Shown piece by piece: positions 18,126 through 25,958 of a stretch of 32,040 bases of DNA (position 1 is the first letter of the stretch; each line of letters begins with the position of its first letter). Origin of the DNA: Burkholderiales bacterium (lineage in GTDB: Bacteria; Pseudomonadota; Gammaproteobacteria; Burkholderiales; Burkholderiaceae_C); NCBI GenBank assembly GCA_947451035.1, contig CANFXR010000024.1, positions 1-32,040 on the forward strand, given 5' to 3'. Position numbers and translations under genes: made by a program. The notes under the pieces were generated by a model. It had not been told where the DNA came from. It saw only the letters and a list, made by a program, of their open reading frames with translations, and made no database searches.

Positions 18126-18131
18126 AGTCTA
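18126..18131 (-). promoter_or_regulatory. -10 element of the 6S RNA gene
   Basis: TAGACT on the minus strand ends seven bases before position 18119, the first base of the closing stem, just where the transcript should begin. The -35 region is poor (TGGCAA or ATGGCA at 15-16 bases spacing). The agreement of the -10 position with the folded 5' end supports a dedicated promoter besides read-through from zapA. Confidence 0.5.
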
Positions 18132-18185
18132 CGTCGGCCCCACGGCTTGCCATCGATATTTTGGTGATGTCTGGCGCACCGCCGG

Positions 18186-18488
18186 TCACAGCAAATGGCC
18201 GTGTTCGCCGAGCGCCTTGTCGATGCGCGCCACAAGTGAACTGATGTCAACTTCGGTGCCTGGCTCGTTGTTGAGCCGGGATATCTCGGGCTGTTGCTCC
18301 AGCGCGTAAGCGAGGTTGAGCGCGGCCAGCACCGCGATGCGTTCGCGCGATTTCACCTTGCCGAGGTTGCGGATCGTGGTCATCTCGTGATCGACCGCCT
18401 TGACGGCCGCACGCAGCATCGCCTCGCCGCCTTCGGGGCAGCCCAGCACGTAACTCTGATCGAGGATCGTGACTTCGATTTGCTTCAT
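18186..18488 (-). CDS. zapA: Cell division protein ZapA
   Basis: ZapA binds FtsZ and bundles its filaments in the Z-ring. The 100-residue length is usual. The N-terminal part MKQIEVTILDQSYVLGCPEG is the FtsZ-contacting fold (E. coli has a similar QPVDIQIFGRSLRVNCP start). It is followed by LRAAVKAVDHEMTTIRNLGK, RERIAVLAALNLAYAL and a C-terminal coiled coil. The start overlaps the stop of the upstream coiled-coil gene by four bases, so the two form an operon. The 6S RNA gene follows downstream, a conserved neighbour. Confidence 0.93.
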   Translation of the reverse strand: MKQIEVTILDQSYVLGCPEGGEAMLRAAVKAVDHEMTTIRNLGKVKSRERIAVLAALNLAYALEQQPEISRLNNEPGTEVDISSLVARIDKALGEHGHLL

Positions 18489-18739
18489 TGCGGTTCTTCA
18501 CCAGCCGTCGGAAAGGGGTCTGATGCGAGGGCTGGCGCAGCGGGCGAGCCCTCGGTCGGCAGCCGCTCAAGCAGCGTGTTGATGCGGCCTCGCGCGGCAT
18601 TGAGTCGCGACTTCAAACTGTCGCGCTCGAGCACCACGGTCTTGAGCTGCTGCTCGAGCAGCACGTTGGTGCGCTGCAACTCGTCATGGCGCAGGAGCAA
18701 TCGCTCCACCCGGTCGGCAAGGTCTTCGATCTTCGACAT
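18485..18739 (-). CDS. ZapB-like coiled-coil protein (TIGR02449 type)
   Basis: An 84-residue protein that is a near-continuous coiled coil over residues 1-60 (SKIEDLADRVERLLLRHDEL, then QRTNVLLEQQLKTVVLERDS), with a loose Ala/Pro-rich acidic tail. Short proteins of this kind sit directly before zapA in beta- and gammaproteobacteria and are taken as ZapB-type partners in Z-ring assembly; the role here rests on that context. The ATG at 18739 is chosen. A TTG nine codons earlier (18766) is possible but falls at the predicted transcription start. Overlap with zapA suggests coupling. Confidence 0.78.
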   Translation of the reverse strand: MSKIEDLADRVERLLLRHDELQRTNVLLEQQLKTVVLERDSLKSRLNAARGRINTLLERLPTEGSPAAPALASDPFPTAGEEPQ

Positions 18740-18771
18740 GGCGCGGTGGTACTCGGCTGGTGACAAATCGA

Positions 18772-18793
18772 ATTGTAGGCGGGTGCCTACAAT
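18772..18793. promoter_or_regulatory. Perfect dyad carrying outward-facing -10 boxes (divergent promoter)
   Basis: ATTGTAGGC (18772-18780), GGGT, and GCCTACAAT (18785-18793) form a perfect 9-bp inverted repeat. Each arm ends in TACAAT, one mismatch from TATAAT, reading outward on its own strand. One would start the btu leader near 18800 and the other the zapB-like/zapA/6S transcript near 18766. The two -10 boxes are only nine bases apart, so two polymerases could not bind together. No convincing -35 is seen at 17 bases for either, which lowers certainty. Confidence 0.5.
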
Positions 18794-18800
18794 GCGACTC

Positions 18801-19040
18801 TGTTTGGTGCCCGCGCTGATGTTCTTGTCAGCGCAGTTAAACGGGAAGCAGAAGGAGCCGCGAGGCTCTCAACCTGCGCTGCCCCCGCAACGGTACGTTG
18901 GACGAAGCCGTGGCCGCCAGGCCGCCGCTTCAACTCTTGCTCACACACCACTGGAGACTCAGGTCTCTGGGAAGGTCACAAGAGTCGATCCTTCAGCCCG
19001 GATACCGGCCAACAAGGGGGTGCATCCGCGTGTTGCACCC
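18801..19040 (+). ncRNA. Cobalamin (adenosylcobalamin-type) riboswitch
   Basis: The leader of btuB has the conserved parts of the cobalamin aptamer in order: TTTGGTGCC (from 18803), AAACGGGAAGCAG (from 18839), the core GCTGCCCCCGCAACGGTA (from 18878), a GGAGACTCAGGTCTCTGGGA arm (from 18953), and the B12 box AGCCCGGATACCGGCC ending at 19010. A perfect hairpin GGGTGCA/TGCACCC (19018-19040) follows, placed like P13. Its loop contains CGCG (19027-19030), which could kiss the CGCG of the GGAGCCGCGAGGCTC arm (18859-18862). High B12 should shut off the uptake operon. Downstream hairpins before the btuB ATG probably form the expression platform. Confidence 0.92.
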
Positions 19041-19052
19041 ACATCGCATGCG

Positions 19053-19094
19053 CCTGCGGGGAAGCAGGTCGCGTGGCTCTTGTCGGACCTTTTT
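19053..19094 (+). promoter_or_regulatory. Candidate riboswitch expression platform before btuB
   Basis: Two overlapping hairpins cannot form together. CCTGC/GCAGG (19053-19068) shares AGG (19066-19068) with AGGTC/GACCT (19066-19070 with 19086-19090), which runs into TTTTT (19090-19094). The second one resembles a weak terminator and also covers GGA at 19085-19087, the only ribosome-site-like bases before the ATG at 19099. Which mechanism applies cannot be told from sequence. Confidence 0.4.
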
Positions 19095-19098
19095 CTTC

Positions 19099-21024
19099 AT
19101 GTCTTTCTCTCTCTCGGCGCTGCGTGCGCTAGGGGCTGGCGCCAACTGGCGCTCGCTCGGCTTTGTCGTGGCCGCTTGTTCTGTCGGCCTTTCCATCTCG
19201 TCTGGCGCTCAGGCCCAGACCAACCTGCCGCCCGTGGTGGTCGTGGCTTCCCGGGAGCCACTGGCGCGCGATCAGGTCACCGCCGACGTGGTCGTCATTG
19301 ATGCGCAGCGCATCCGCGAGTCGACCGCTGATTCCGTCGAAGACCTGTTGCGCCGCGAGGCCGGGGTTCAGATCTCGCGCAACGGCGGGCCCGGCCAGTC
19401 GGCGGGCGTGCTCATTCGTGGCGCCAGTTCGGCCAGCACGCTGGTGCTGATCGACGGCGTGCGCGTCGGATCGGCCACGCTGGGTCTGGTGGCCTTCAAT
19501 TCCCTCAGTCTGGCGCAGATCGAACGCATCGAAGTGCTGCGCGGCCCGGGCTCCAGCCTGTATGGCGCGGACGCCGTGGGCGGCGTGGTGCGCATCACCA
19601 CCTTGCGCGGGCAGGGGCCGGCGAGTTTGTCGGCCCATGCGGCCGTGGGTGAATATGGCTCACGCGAGGGCGATGTCGCGCTCAGCGGCAGCACCGGCAG
19701 TTTCGACTACGCCGCCTCGCTGGGCCACGAGCACAGCAACGGCGTGTCGGCCTTGCGCCCGAACGACCAGTTCAGCAGCTACAACCCGGACCATGACGGC
19801 TACAGCCGCCGAACCGCGCAACTCAGCCTCGGCCAGGCCGTGGCACCCGGCCACCGGGTGGCGCTCAGCGTGATCGATACGCGCCTGAGTTCGCGCTACG
19901 ACAGCGCCGTCTACGAGGCGCCTGACTACCTCGCCGACGCCACCCCGAACTTTCGCAACCGGCTCGACACGCAAGTCGCGGCCATCAGCTACGACGGCGT
20001 GTGGAGTCCGCTGTGGACCACGCGCTTGCAACTGGCCCACAGCGAAGACGACGAGCGCACTGGCGCCGGCGTGATCGAACACAACCTGACGCGACGTGAC
20101 CAGTACACCTGGCAAAACGCATTCACGCTGATGCCGGGTCAGCAGGTCGTGGCCGTGCTCGAGCGGCTGGAAGAACAAGCCCAGGCGTCGACTCTCAGCG
20201 TCAACCGCAGCCGCCACAACGATGCGGTGGCACTGGGCTATTCGGGCCGATTCGCAGCGCACTTTGTGTCGGCTGATGTTCGATACGACGACAACTCGGT
20301 CTACGGCGGCAAGACGACAGGCCGCTTGGGCTGGGGGTACGAACTGGGCCACGGCTTCACCGCGCGCGCACTGACCGGCACCACCTTTCGCGCGCCGGCC
20401 TTCAATGACCTGTACTACAGCGACGCTTACGGGAACTACGGCGTTCCCACCATCCGGCCCGAGCGGGGCCGCAGCGTCGAGGTCGGCCTGGATTGGCGCT
20501 CGGGCGACAGCAGCGCCTCGGCCACCATCTACCGCAACCGCGTGCGCGATCTGATCGGCTACGAGTCCGACCCCTCCCTGTGTCCCGATGCCTCGTACAC
20601 CGGCGGCTGCGCGAGCAACGTCGGCAAGGCCAAGCTCGAAGGCGTCAGCCTGACGGCAGCGCAGCAGCTCGGCGCGCTGACCTTGCGCGGGAGCGTCGAT
20701 CTGGTCAGCGCCACCGATGAGCTCACCGGCGCACGTTTGCCGCGCCGCGCCCGCCACCACGAGACCTTCAATGCCGACTACCAGATCGGCGCGTGGACGC
20801 TGGGCGGCTCGCTGCTGAGCGTGGGCGATCGCTTCGATGGCGGCAAGTCACTCGGCAGTTACGCCACCGTCGATCTGCAGGCGCGCTGGCGCTTCATGCC
20901 GCGCTGGCAGCTCGAGGCCAAGGTGCTCAATGTGGGCGACCGCGATATCGAGCCGGTTCGCGATGCCCGCGCACTGGGCCGCCAGGCCTGGCTGGGTCTG
21001 CGCTACAGCGGGGTCGGCCTCTAA
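19099..21024 (+). CDS. btuB: TonB-dependent vitamin B12 outer-membrane receptor
   Basis: BtuB imports cobalamins across the outer membrane with TonB energy. The 641-residue precursor has a signal peptide ending at SGAQA and a TonB-box-like VVVVASRE. The plug domain shows SVEDLLRREAGVQISRNGGP, the VLIRGASSASTLVLIDGVRV stretch and EVLRGPGSSLYGADAVGGVV, all close to E. coli BtuB. A 22-strand barrel with alternating residues follows, ending WLGLRYSGVGL. ATG 19099 is chosen for the signal peptide; an in-frame ATG at 19048 would lengthen the N-region. The riboswitch leader confirms the B12 role. It is the first gene of a four-gene operon. Confidence 0.94.
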   Translation: MSFSLSALRALGAGANWRSLGFVVAACSVGLSISSGAQAQTNLPPVVVVASREPLARDQVTADVVVIDAQRIRESTADSVEDLLRREAGVQISRNGGPGQSAGVLIRGASSASTLVLIDGVRVGSATLGLVAFNSLSLAQIERIEVLRGPGSSLYGADAVGGVVRITTLRGQGPASLSAHAAVGEYGSREGDVALSGSTGSFDYAASLGHEHSNGVSALRPNDQFSSYNPDHDGYSRRTAQLSLGQAVAPGHRVALSVIDTRLSSRYDSAVYEAPDYLADATPNFRNRLDTQVAAISYDGVWSPLWTTRLQLAHSEDDERTGAGVIEHNLTRRDQYTWQNAFTLMPGQQVVAVLERLEEQAQASTLSVNRSRHNDAVALGYSGRFAAHFVSADVRYDDNSVYGGKTTGRLGWGYELGHGFTARALTGTTFRAPAFNDLYYSDAYGNYGVPTIRPERGRSVEVGLDWRSGDSSASATIYRNRVRDLIGYESDPSLCPDASYTGGCASNVGKAKLEGVSLTAAQQLGALTLRGSVDLVSATDELTGARLPRRARHHETFNADYQIGAWTLGGSLLSVGDRFDGGKSLGSYATVDLQARWRFMPRWQLEAKVLNVGDRDIEPVRDARALGRQAWLGLRYSGVGL

Positions 21025-21047
21025 GGCCCGCCTGCCGGATTCGATCG

Positions 21048-22034
21048 ATGGCACAACCGTTGACCCCACCGATGGCGCGATGGACGAACCCGGGCGGGCC
21101 ATGGGCTTTGCTCAGGCGCACGGCTCAGCGCGCGCGCGCTGACCGGCCGTTCGGGGCCGCCTGGCGCTCGCTGATGTGCGCAGCGCTGCTCGCCGCGCTG
21201 CCCGCGTCCGGCTGGGCTTCGGACTCGATCGTGCTGCGCGACCTGCGCGGCCACGCGCAGACCTTCGGCGCGCCGCCGCAGCGCATCGTGAGCCTGGTGC
21301 CGGCGCTCACGGAAAGCGTCTGTGCGCTCGACGGCTGTGGCCGGCTGGTGGGAACCGATCGCCATTCGAGCTGGCCTGCCAGCGTGCTGGCGCTGCCCAA
21401 GCTCGGCGGGTTGGACGACGCGCAGATCGAGCGCATCGTCGCGCTGCGGCCCGATGTGGTGCTGGCCGCACCTGCGGCCCGGGTGATCGGGCGGCTGGAG
21501 TCGCTGGGCATCCGCGTGCTGGTGCTGGAATCGAAAACGCATGCCGATGTGCAGCGCTCGCTGCAGGTGCTGGCCACGCTGCTGGGCACGCCGGCGGCCG
21601 CCGAGCCGCTGTGGGCGGCCATCGAACGCGATGTGGACCGCGCCGCGGCCCGGGTGCCGCCGGCCTTGCGCGGGCAGCGGGTCTATTTCGAGGTCGACAC
21701 CACGCCCTATGCGGCCGGTGAGGGCTCGTTCATTGGCGAAACGCTCGCCCGCCTGGGCGTGGCCAATGTGGTGCCGGCCGCGCTCGGGCCGTTCCCCAAG
21801 CTCAATCCCGAATTCATCGTGCGCGCCCAGCCCGACATCGTGATGGCGGCGTCGGCGCCGCTGGCCGAGATGGGCGGCCGACCGGGCTGGGACCAACTCC
21901 ACGCACTGCGCGATGTGCGCACCTGCGGCTTCACGCCGTCGCGCTACGAGCTGCTGGTGCGTCCGGGCCCGCGCATGGGCGAGGCGGCGCTGCAGATCGC
22001 CGACTGTCTGGTGGCGATGGGCCGCCAGCCATGA
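21048..22034 (+). CDS. btuF: Periplasmic cobalamin-binding protein BtuF
   Basis: BtuF passes B12 in the periplasm to the BtuCD ABC transporter. The protein belongs to the helical-backbone binding-protein class: RIVSLVPALTESVCALDG at the start of the mature domain, VGTDRHSSWP, LPKLGGLDDAQIERIVALRP and a second lobe with YFEVDTTPYAAGEGSFIGE. Cysteines in DGCG, RTCG and ADC may form a disulfide. The ATG at 21048 gives 328 residues and a long positive N-region before the signal core LMCAALLAALPASGWAS; ATG 21072 is an alternative. There is no lipobox. It starts 24 bases after btuB and overlaps btuC. Confidence 0.88.
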   Translation: MAQPLTPPMARWTNPGGPWALLRRTAQRARADRPFGAAWRSLMCAALLAALPASGWASDSIVLRDLRGHAQTFGAPPQRIVSLVPALTESVCALDGCGRLVGTDRHSSWPASVLALPKLGGLDDAQIERIVALRPDVVLAAPAARVIGRLESLGIRVLVLESKTHADVQRSLQVLATLLGTPAAAEPLWAAIERDVDRAAARVPPALRGQRVYFEVDTTPYAAGEGSFIGETLARLGVANVVPAALGPFPKLNPEFIVRAQPDIVMAASAPLAEMGGRPGWDQLHALRDVRTCGFTPSRYELLVRPGPRMGEAALQIADCLVAMGRQP

Positions 22035-23023
22035 GCCAGCGTTGTCGCCTGGCCTGGGCGCTGCTGGCGGCCGGCGTGCTGTTGGGGCTGGCCGGTCTGG
22101 CCAGCGGCAGCGATGGCTGGTCGTGGCCGGTGTGGGGCAGCGGCGAAGACGGCTTGATCCTCAGCCAGATCCGCGCGCCGCGCACGCTGGGCGCCTGGCT
22201 GGTCGGGGCCTTGCTGGGCCTGGCCGGGGCGATAGCGCAGGGGCTGTTTCGCAATCCGCTGGCCGATCCGTATCTGCTGGGCTCGGCCTCCGGTGCGTCG
22301 CTGGCGGTGGTGGCGATGCTGGCGGCCAGTGCGCTCGGCGGCGTGACCCTGGCGTGGTCGGCGGCCGATGGCCTGGCGCGGCTCGGTCTGGTCGGCGCGG
22401 CATTCGTGGGTGCGCTCGGTGGCGTGCTGCTCACGCTGGTGCTGGCCCGCGGCGCACAGGAAACCTCGCGCTTGCTGCTGGCGGGCGTGGTGGTGGGCGT
22501 GGTGCTGGCGGCGCTCGGTGACTTGCTGGCCAGTACCGCGCCCGAGGCCCTGCGCGGCCGACAGGTGTTCATGCTGGGCACCACCAGTTTCCTGAGCTGG
22601 GGCAGCGTGGGCTGGCTCGCTGCGGGGCTGCTCGCGATCTTGCCGGTGGCCTGGTGGCTGGCCCGCGTGCTGGACGCACTGGCGCTCGGCGAAGACAGCG
22701 CGCTGAGCCTGGGGCTCGCGCTGCCGCGCTGGCGGCTGGTGCTGGTGGCCGCGCTCGCGTTGGCCACCGGCCTGGCGGTGTCGCAAGCCGGGCTGGTGGC
22801 CTTTGTGGGTCTGGTGTCGCCGCACCTGGTGCGCCGCTGGGCGCCGGCGCCCCACGGATACACCGTGCTGGCCAGCACCGCGGCCGGCGGGGCCTTGCTG
22901 CTGGCCGCCGATGTGCTGGCGCGCAGCCTGATCGCCCCCCAGGAGTTGCCCGTGGGCGTGGTCACCGCGGTGCTGGGTGGTGGCTACCTGCTGTGGTTGT
23001 TGTATCGCCGGAGGGCCGGATGA
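22031..23023 (+). CDS. btuC: Cobalamin ABC transporter permease BtuC
   Basis: BtuC is the inner-membrane channel of the B12 importer, family FecCD. The 330 residues are almost wholly hydrophobic and fit ten membrane helices. Family marks include RAPRTLGAWLVGALLGLAGA, IAQGLFRNPLADPYLLGSAS and, near the C-terminus, AGLVAFVGLVSPHLVRRW followed by ADVLARSLIAPQELPVGVVT. The coupling helix that meets BtuD lies around residues 210-235 (ARVLDALALGEDSALSLG). Both ends overlap neighbours as ATGA, so btuF, btuC and btuD are translationally linked. Confidence 0.93.
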   Translation: MSQRCRLAWALLAAGVLLGLAGLASGSDGWSWPVWGSGEDGLILSQIRAPRTLGAWLVGALLGLAGAIAQGLFRNPLADPYLLGSASGASLAVVAMLAASALGGVTLAWSAADGLARLGLVGAAFVGALGGVLLTLVLARGAQETSRLLLAGVVVGVVLAALGDLLASTAPEALRGRQVFMLGTTSFLSWGSVGWLAAGLLAILPVAWWLARVLDALALGEDSALSLGLALPRWRLVLVAALALATGLAVSQAGLVAFVGLVSPHLVRRWAPAPHGYTVLASTAAGGALLLAADVLARSLIAPQELPVGVVTAVLGGGYLLWLLYRRRAG

Positions 23024-23808
23024 ACGCCGCGGGTCCGCTCGCACCTGCGGCCACGCTGCGTGCCGAGGCCCTGCACGTGTCGCTGGACGGGCACAGCGTG
23101 CTGCATGGCGTGTCGTTCGCGCTGCGGCCGGGCTGGACGGCGATCGTCGGGCCCAACGGCGCGGGCAAGTCGACCCTGTTGCGCGCGCTGGCCGGGCTGT
23201 TGACGCCGGCGTCCGGTCGGGTTTTTCTCGATGAGCGGCCCTTGTCTGAGTGGGGCTCGGCCGCGCGCGCCCGGCGCATCGCCTGGCTGGCGCAGCAGGG
23301 CGAGGCGAGCGGCGACTTGTCGGTGCGCGAGGTGGTGATGCTCGGACGCCTGCCGCATCTGGGCTTGTTCGACTCGCCGGGCGCGGGCGATCACGCGGCG
23401 GTGGATGCCGCCCTCGAGGCCACCGGCTGCGCCGGCTGGCAGCAGCGCCGGTTGCCGGAGTTGTCGGGCGGTGAGCGTCAGCGGGTGCTGCTGGCACGCG
23501 CGCTGTGCGTGGGCGCGCCGGTGCTGCTGCTCGACGAACCCACCACGCACCTTGATCCGCCGCATCAGGTGGCCGTCGTGCGCTTGCTGCAGCGTCTGGC
23601 GGCGGCTGGCACGGTGGTGGTCAGCGTGCTGCACGACCTGCCGCTGGCGCTGCAGGCCGAGCGCTTGCTGGTGCTGCAAGGCGGCCGGGTGCACGCCGAT
23701 GCGACCAGCGCCTCGGCCGAGGCGCATGCCGCGCTGGTCGGGGTGTTCGGCGGCGCGGTGTCGATCGAGCGCGTCAATGGTCGGCTGACGACGGTGCCGG
23801 TGTTGTGA
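23020..23808 (+). CDS. btuD: Cobalamin ABC transporter ATP-binding protein BtuD
   Basis: BtuD hydrolyses ATP to drive B12 entry through BtuC. The 262-residue protein has a full ABC set: Walker A GPNGAGKS at residues 44-51, the Q-loop in WLAQQGE, signature LSGGERQ at 148-154, Walker B VLLLDEP at 168-174, D-loop THLDPPHQ and the switch His in SVLHDLPLAL. The ATG at 23020 overlaps the btuC stop; an open frame upstream is a shadow. A perfect 8-bp hairpin begins right after the stop, ending the operon. No adenosyltransferase or cob gene follows, so in this window the system is uptake only. Confidence 0.94.
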   Translation: MNAAGPLAPAATLRAEALHVSLDGHSVLHGVSFALRPGWTAIVGPNGAGKSTLLRALAGLLTPASGRVFLDERPLSEWGSAARARRIAWLAQQGEASGDLSVREVVMLGRLPHLGLFDSPGAGDHAAVDAALEATGCAGWQQRRLPELSGGERQRVLLARALCVGAPVLLLDEPTTHLDPPHQVAVVRLLQRLAAAGTVVVSVLHDLPLALQAERLLVLQGGRVHADATSASAEAHAALVGVFGGAVSIERVNGRLTTVPVL

Positions 23809-23839
23809 GCTGACCGGCCCAATCCGGCGGGCGGTCAGC
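23809..23839 (+). terminator. Hairpin after btuD, likely operon end
   Basis: GCTGACCG (23809-23816) pairs perfectly with CGGTCAGC (23832-23839), starting at the base after the btuD stop codon. There is no T-run, so it may act with Rho or protect the 3' end. Confidence 0.45.
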
Positions 23840-23887
23840 CCTGTCCATGATCACAATGACCCACAGCGGACCCGTTCGAGAGCGCCC

Positions 23888-25153
23888 ATGACATTCCCCC
23901 AGAAAAAGCTCCGCATCTCCCAACGGCTGGAGCAACTCGGCCCCGGCCTGATCACCGGTGCGGCCGACGATGACCCGAGCGGCATCGCCACCTATTCGCA
24001 AGCGGGTGCCCAGTTCGGCTATTCGATGCTGTGGACGGTGGTGGTCACGTTGCCGTTGATGGCAGCGATCCAGATCGTCAGCGCGCGCATCGGCTACGTC
24101 ACGCGGCAGGGGCTGGCCGCCAACATCAAGGAGGGCTTTCCGCGCTGGGTGCTGCTGGCCGTCGTGGGTCTGCTGCTGGTGGCCAATACGCTGAACGTGG
24201 CCGCCGACATCGCTGCCATGGCCGAGGCGCTGCGGCTGCTCGTGGGCGGCTCGGCTCATGTCTATGCCGTGACCTTCGGGCTGCTGTGCCTGGTGCTGCA
24301 GGTGTTCTTGCCTTACCGCAGCTATGTAAGCTGGCTGAAGTGGCTGACCCTGGCGCTGCTGGCCTATGTGGCCGTGGTATTCAGCCTGCATCTGGACTGG
24401 TCGCAGGTGGCGTCCGCTGCGTTGCAACCCCACCTGGTGGCTGATCACCAGGCGCTGCTGATGGTGGTGGCGGTGTTCGGCACCACCATCAGCCCCTACC
24501 TGTTCTTCTGGCAGGCAGCGCAGGAAATGGAAGACACGACCGACGCCGATGCGCCGCGAACGCGATCCGTGGTTCGCCATCACCTGGGGCGTATCAAGGT
24601 CGACACCATCGTGGGCATGACGTTTTCCAACCTGATCGCCTTTTTCATCATCCTGAGCACCGCCGCCACGCTGCACGCCGCGGGTGTCACCGACATCGAG
24701 ACCTCGGCGCAGGCCGCCGAGGCGTTGCGTCCGTTGGCCGGCGATTTCACCTTCTTGCTGTTCAGCCTGGGCATCATCGGCACCGGCATGCTGGCCGTGC
24801 CCGTGCTGGCGGGCTCGGCGGCCTATGCGGTGGCCGAGGCGGCTGGCTGGCATGGCAGCCTCAGCCTGCGGCTGGATCGGGGCGAGGGCCGCGGGTTTTA
24901 TGGCGTGATCGCCGCGGCCACAGTGGGTGGCGTGATCCTGTGCTTCACGCCCACCGACCCGGTCAAGGAACTGTTCTGGTCGGCGGTACTCAACGGTGTG
25001 ATCGCGGTGCCCATCATGGTGGTCATGATGCTGCTGGCCACCCGCCGCGCCACCATGGGCGATCACGTCATCGGCAACCCTTTGCGCTGGCTGGGCTGGG
25101 TGGCCACGGCGGTCATGGCGCTGGTGGTGGTTGCGATGTTCGCGACCCTCTGA
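23888..25153 (+). CDS. Nramp-family divalent metal transporter-like protein
   Basis: The 421-residue inner-membrane protein has about eleven membrane segments and the Nramp (SLC11) layout. The metal site differs from MntH-type proteins. Helix 1 has DPSG at residues 29-32 in place of DPGN, keeping the Asp but losing the Asn. Helix 6 has SPY at 202-204 in place of MPH, losing the Met that favours soft metals such as Mn2+ and Fe2+. The substrate may therefore be Mg2+ or another ion, or selectivity may be loose; this is inference. Its partner downstream is a DUF1345 membrane protein 31 bases away. No Mur, Fur or MntR-type site was recognised upstream. Confidence 0.85.
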   Translation: MTFPQKKLRISQRLEQLGPGLITGAADDDPSGIATYSQAGAQFGYSMLWTVVVTLPLMAAIQIVSARIGYVTRQGLAANIKEGFPRWVLLAVVGLLLVANTLNVAADIAAMAEALRLLVGGSAHVYAVTFGLLCLVLQVFLPYRSYVSWLKWLTLALLAYVAVVFSLHLDWSQVASAALQPHLVADHQALLMVVAVFGTTISPYLFFWQAAQEMEDTTDADAPRTRSVVRHHLGRIKVDTIVGMTFSNLIAFFIILSTAATLHAAGVTDIETSAQAAEALRPLAGDFTFLLFSLGIIGTGMLAVPVLAGSAAYAVAEAAGWHGSLSLRLDRGEGRGFYGVIAAATVGGVILCFTPTDPVKELFWSAVLNGVIAVPIMVVMMLLATRRATMGDHVIGNPLRWLGWVATAVMALVVVAMFATL

Positions 25154-25184
25154 ACCGACCGCCACCCGGGGGAACTTCGCCACC

Positions 25185-25838
25185 ATGCGCCGCATCACGA
25201 CACACCTGAGCGTTCGGCCGCGGTTGATGATCTCCGCGGTGGTCGGGCTGCTGACCTTTGCGCTGGTGCCCGCCACGCTGAGCGTGACCACGCGTTACCT
25301 GTTCGGCTGGAACGCCGCGGTGTGGCTGTACTTGGTGATGGTCGGCGTGATGATGCTGCGTGCCGATCATGAGCGGGTGCGCCAGGTGGCGGTGGCGCAG
25401 GCCGGTGCTGCGGCCACGGTGCTGTTCATCGTGGTCTTGGCTGCGCTCGCGAGCCTGGGTGGCATCGCGGTCGAACTGATGAAGGCCAAGGCGCCCGGGG
25501 CGCCCTACGCGCTGTCGCACCTGCTGTTCGCCGTCACAACGATCGCCGGATCGTGGCTGCTGGTGCCCACCGTGTTCGCGTTGACCTGCGCGAGCCAGTA
25601 CTACGAAGTCGCACACGGCCACGGTCTGCGGTTTCCGGACGCCGACGCCTCTTTCAAGCCGGATTACGGTGATTTTTTGTACTTCTCGTTCACCATCGGC
25701 GTGGCGTGCCAGACCGCCGATGTGGCGGTGACCAGCCGGCCGATGCGCCGTCTGGTGCTGTTGCAGTCGGTGATGTCGTTTGCCTTCAACACCGCCATCC
25801 TGGCGTTCACGATCAACGTGGCGGCAAGCCTGTTCTGA
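25185..25838 (+). CDS. DUF1345 family membrane protein
   Basis: A 217-residue inner-membrane protein of unknown function with about five membrane helices: VVGLLTFALVPA, AAVWLYLVMVGVMML, a long AAATVLFIVVLAALASLGGI, HLLFAVTTIAGSWLLVPTVF and a C-terminal SVMSFAFNTAILAFTINVAA. The family marks are the HLLFAVTTI and ALTCASQYYEVA parts and PDYGDFLYFSFTIGVACQTAD, whose acidic and aromatic residues next to the membrane recall ion channels. The ATG at 25185 has a GGGGGA ribosome site; an earlier in-frame start lies within the upstream gene. It is probably co-transcribed with the Nramp-like gene. I can assign no function. Confidence 0.85.
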   Translation: MRRITTHLSVRPRLMISAVVGLLTFALVPATLSVTTRYLFGWNAAVWLYLVMVGVMMLRADHERVRQVAVAQAGAAATVLFIVVLAALASLGGIAVELMKAKAPGAPYALSHLLFAVTTIAGSWLLVPTVFALTCASQYYEVAHGHGLRFPDADASFKPDYGDFLYFSFTIGVACQTADVAVTSRPMRRLVLLQSVMSFAFNTAILAFTINVAASLF

Positions 25839-25958
25839 AGTCGATGGCAGGTGTGCTCCGCTCCCCTCGCACCCCGTGGGCGCCGGCCTGCTTGCCAAGA
25901 GTGACACCCCGTGCAGGACTGACGAGTTCCTGATGCTGAGCGTGCTACGTTGCGAGCC

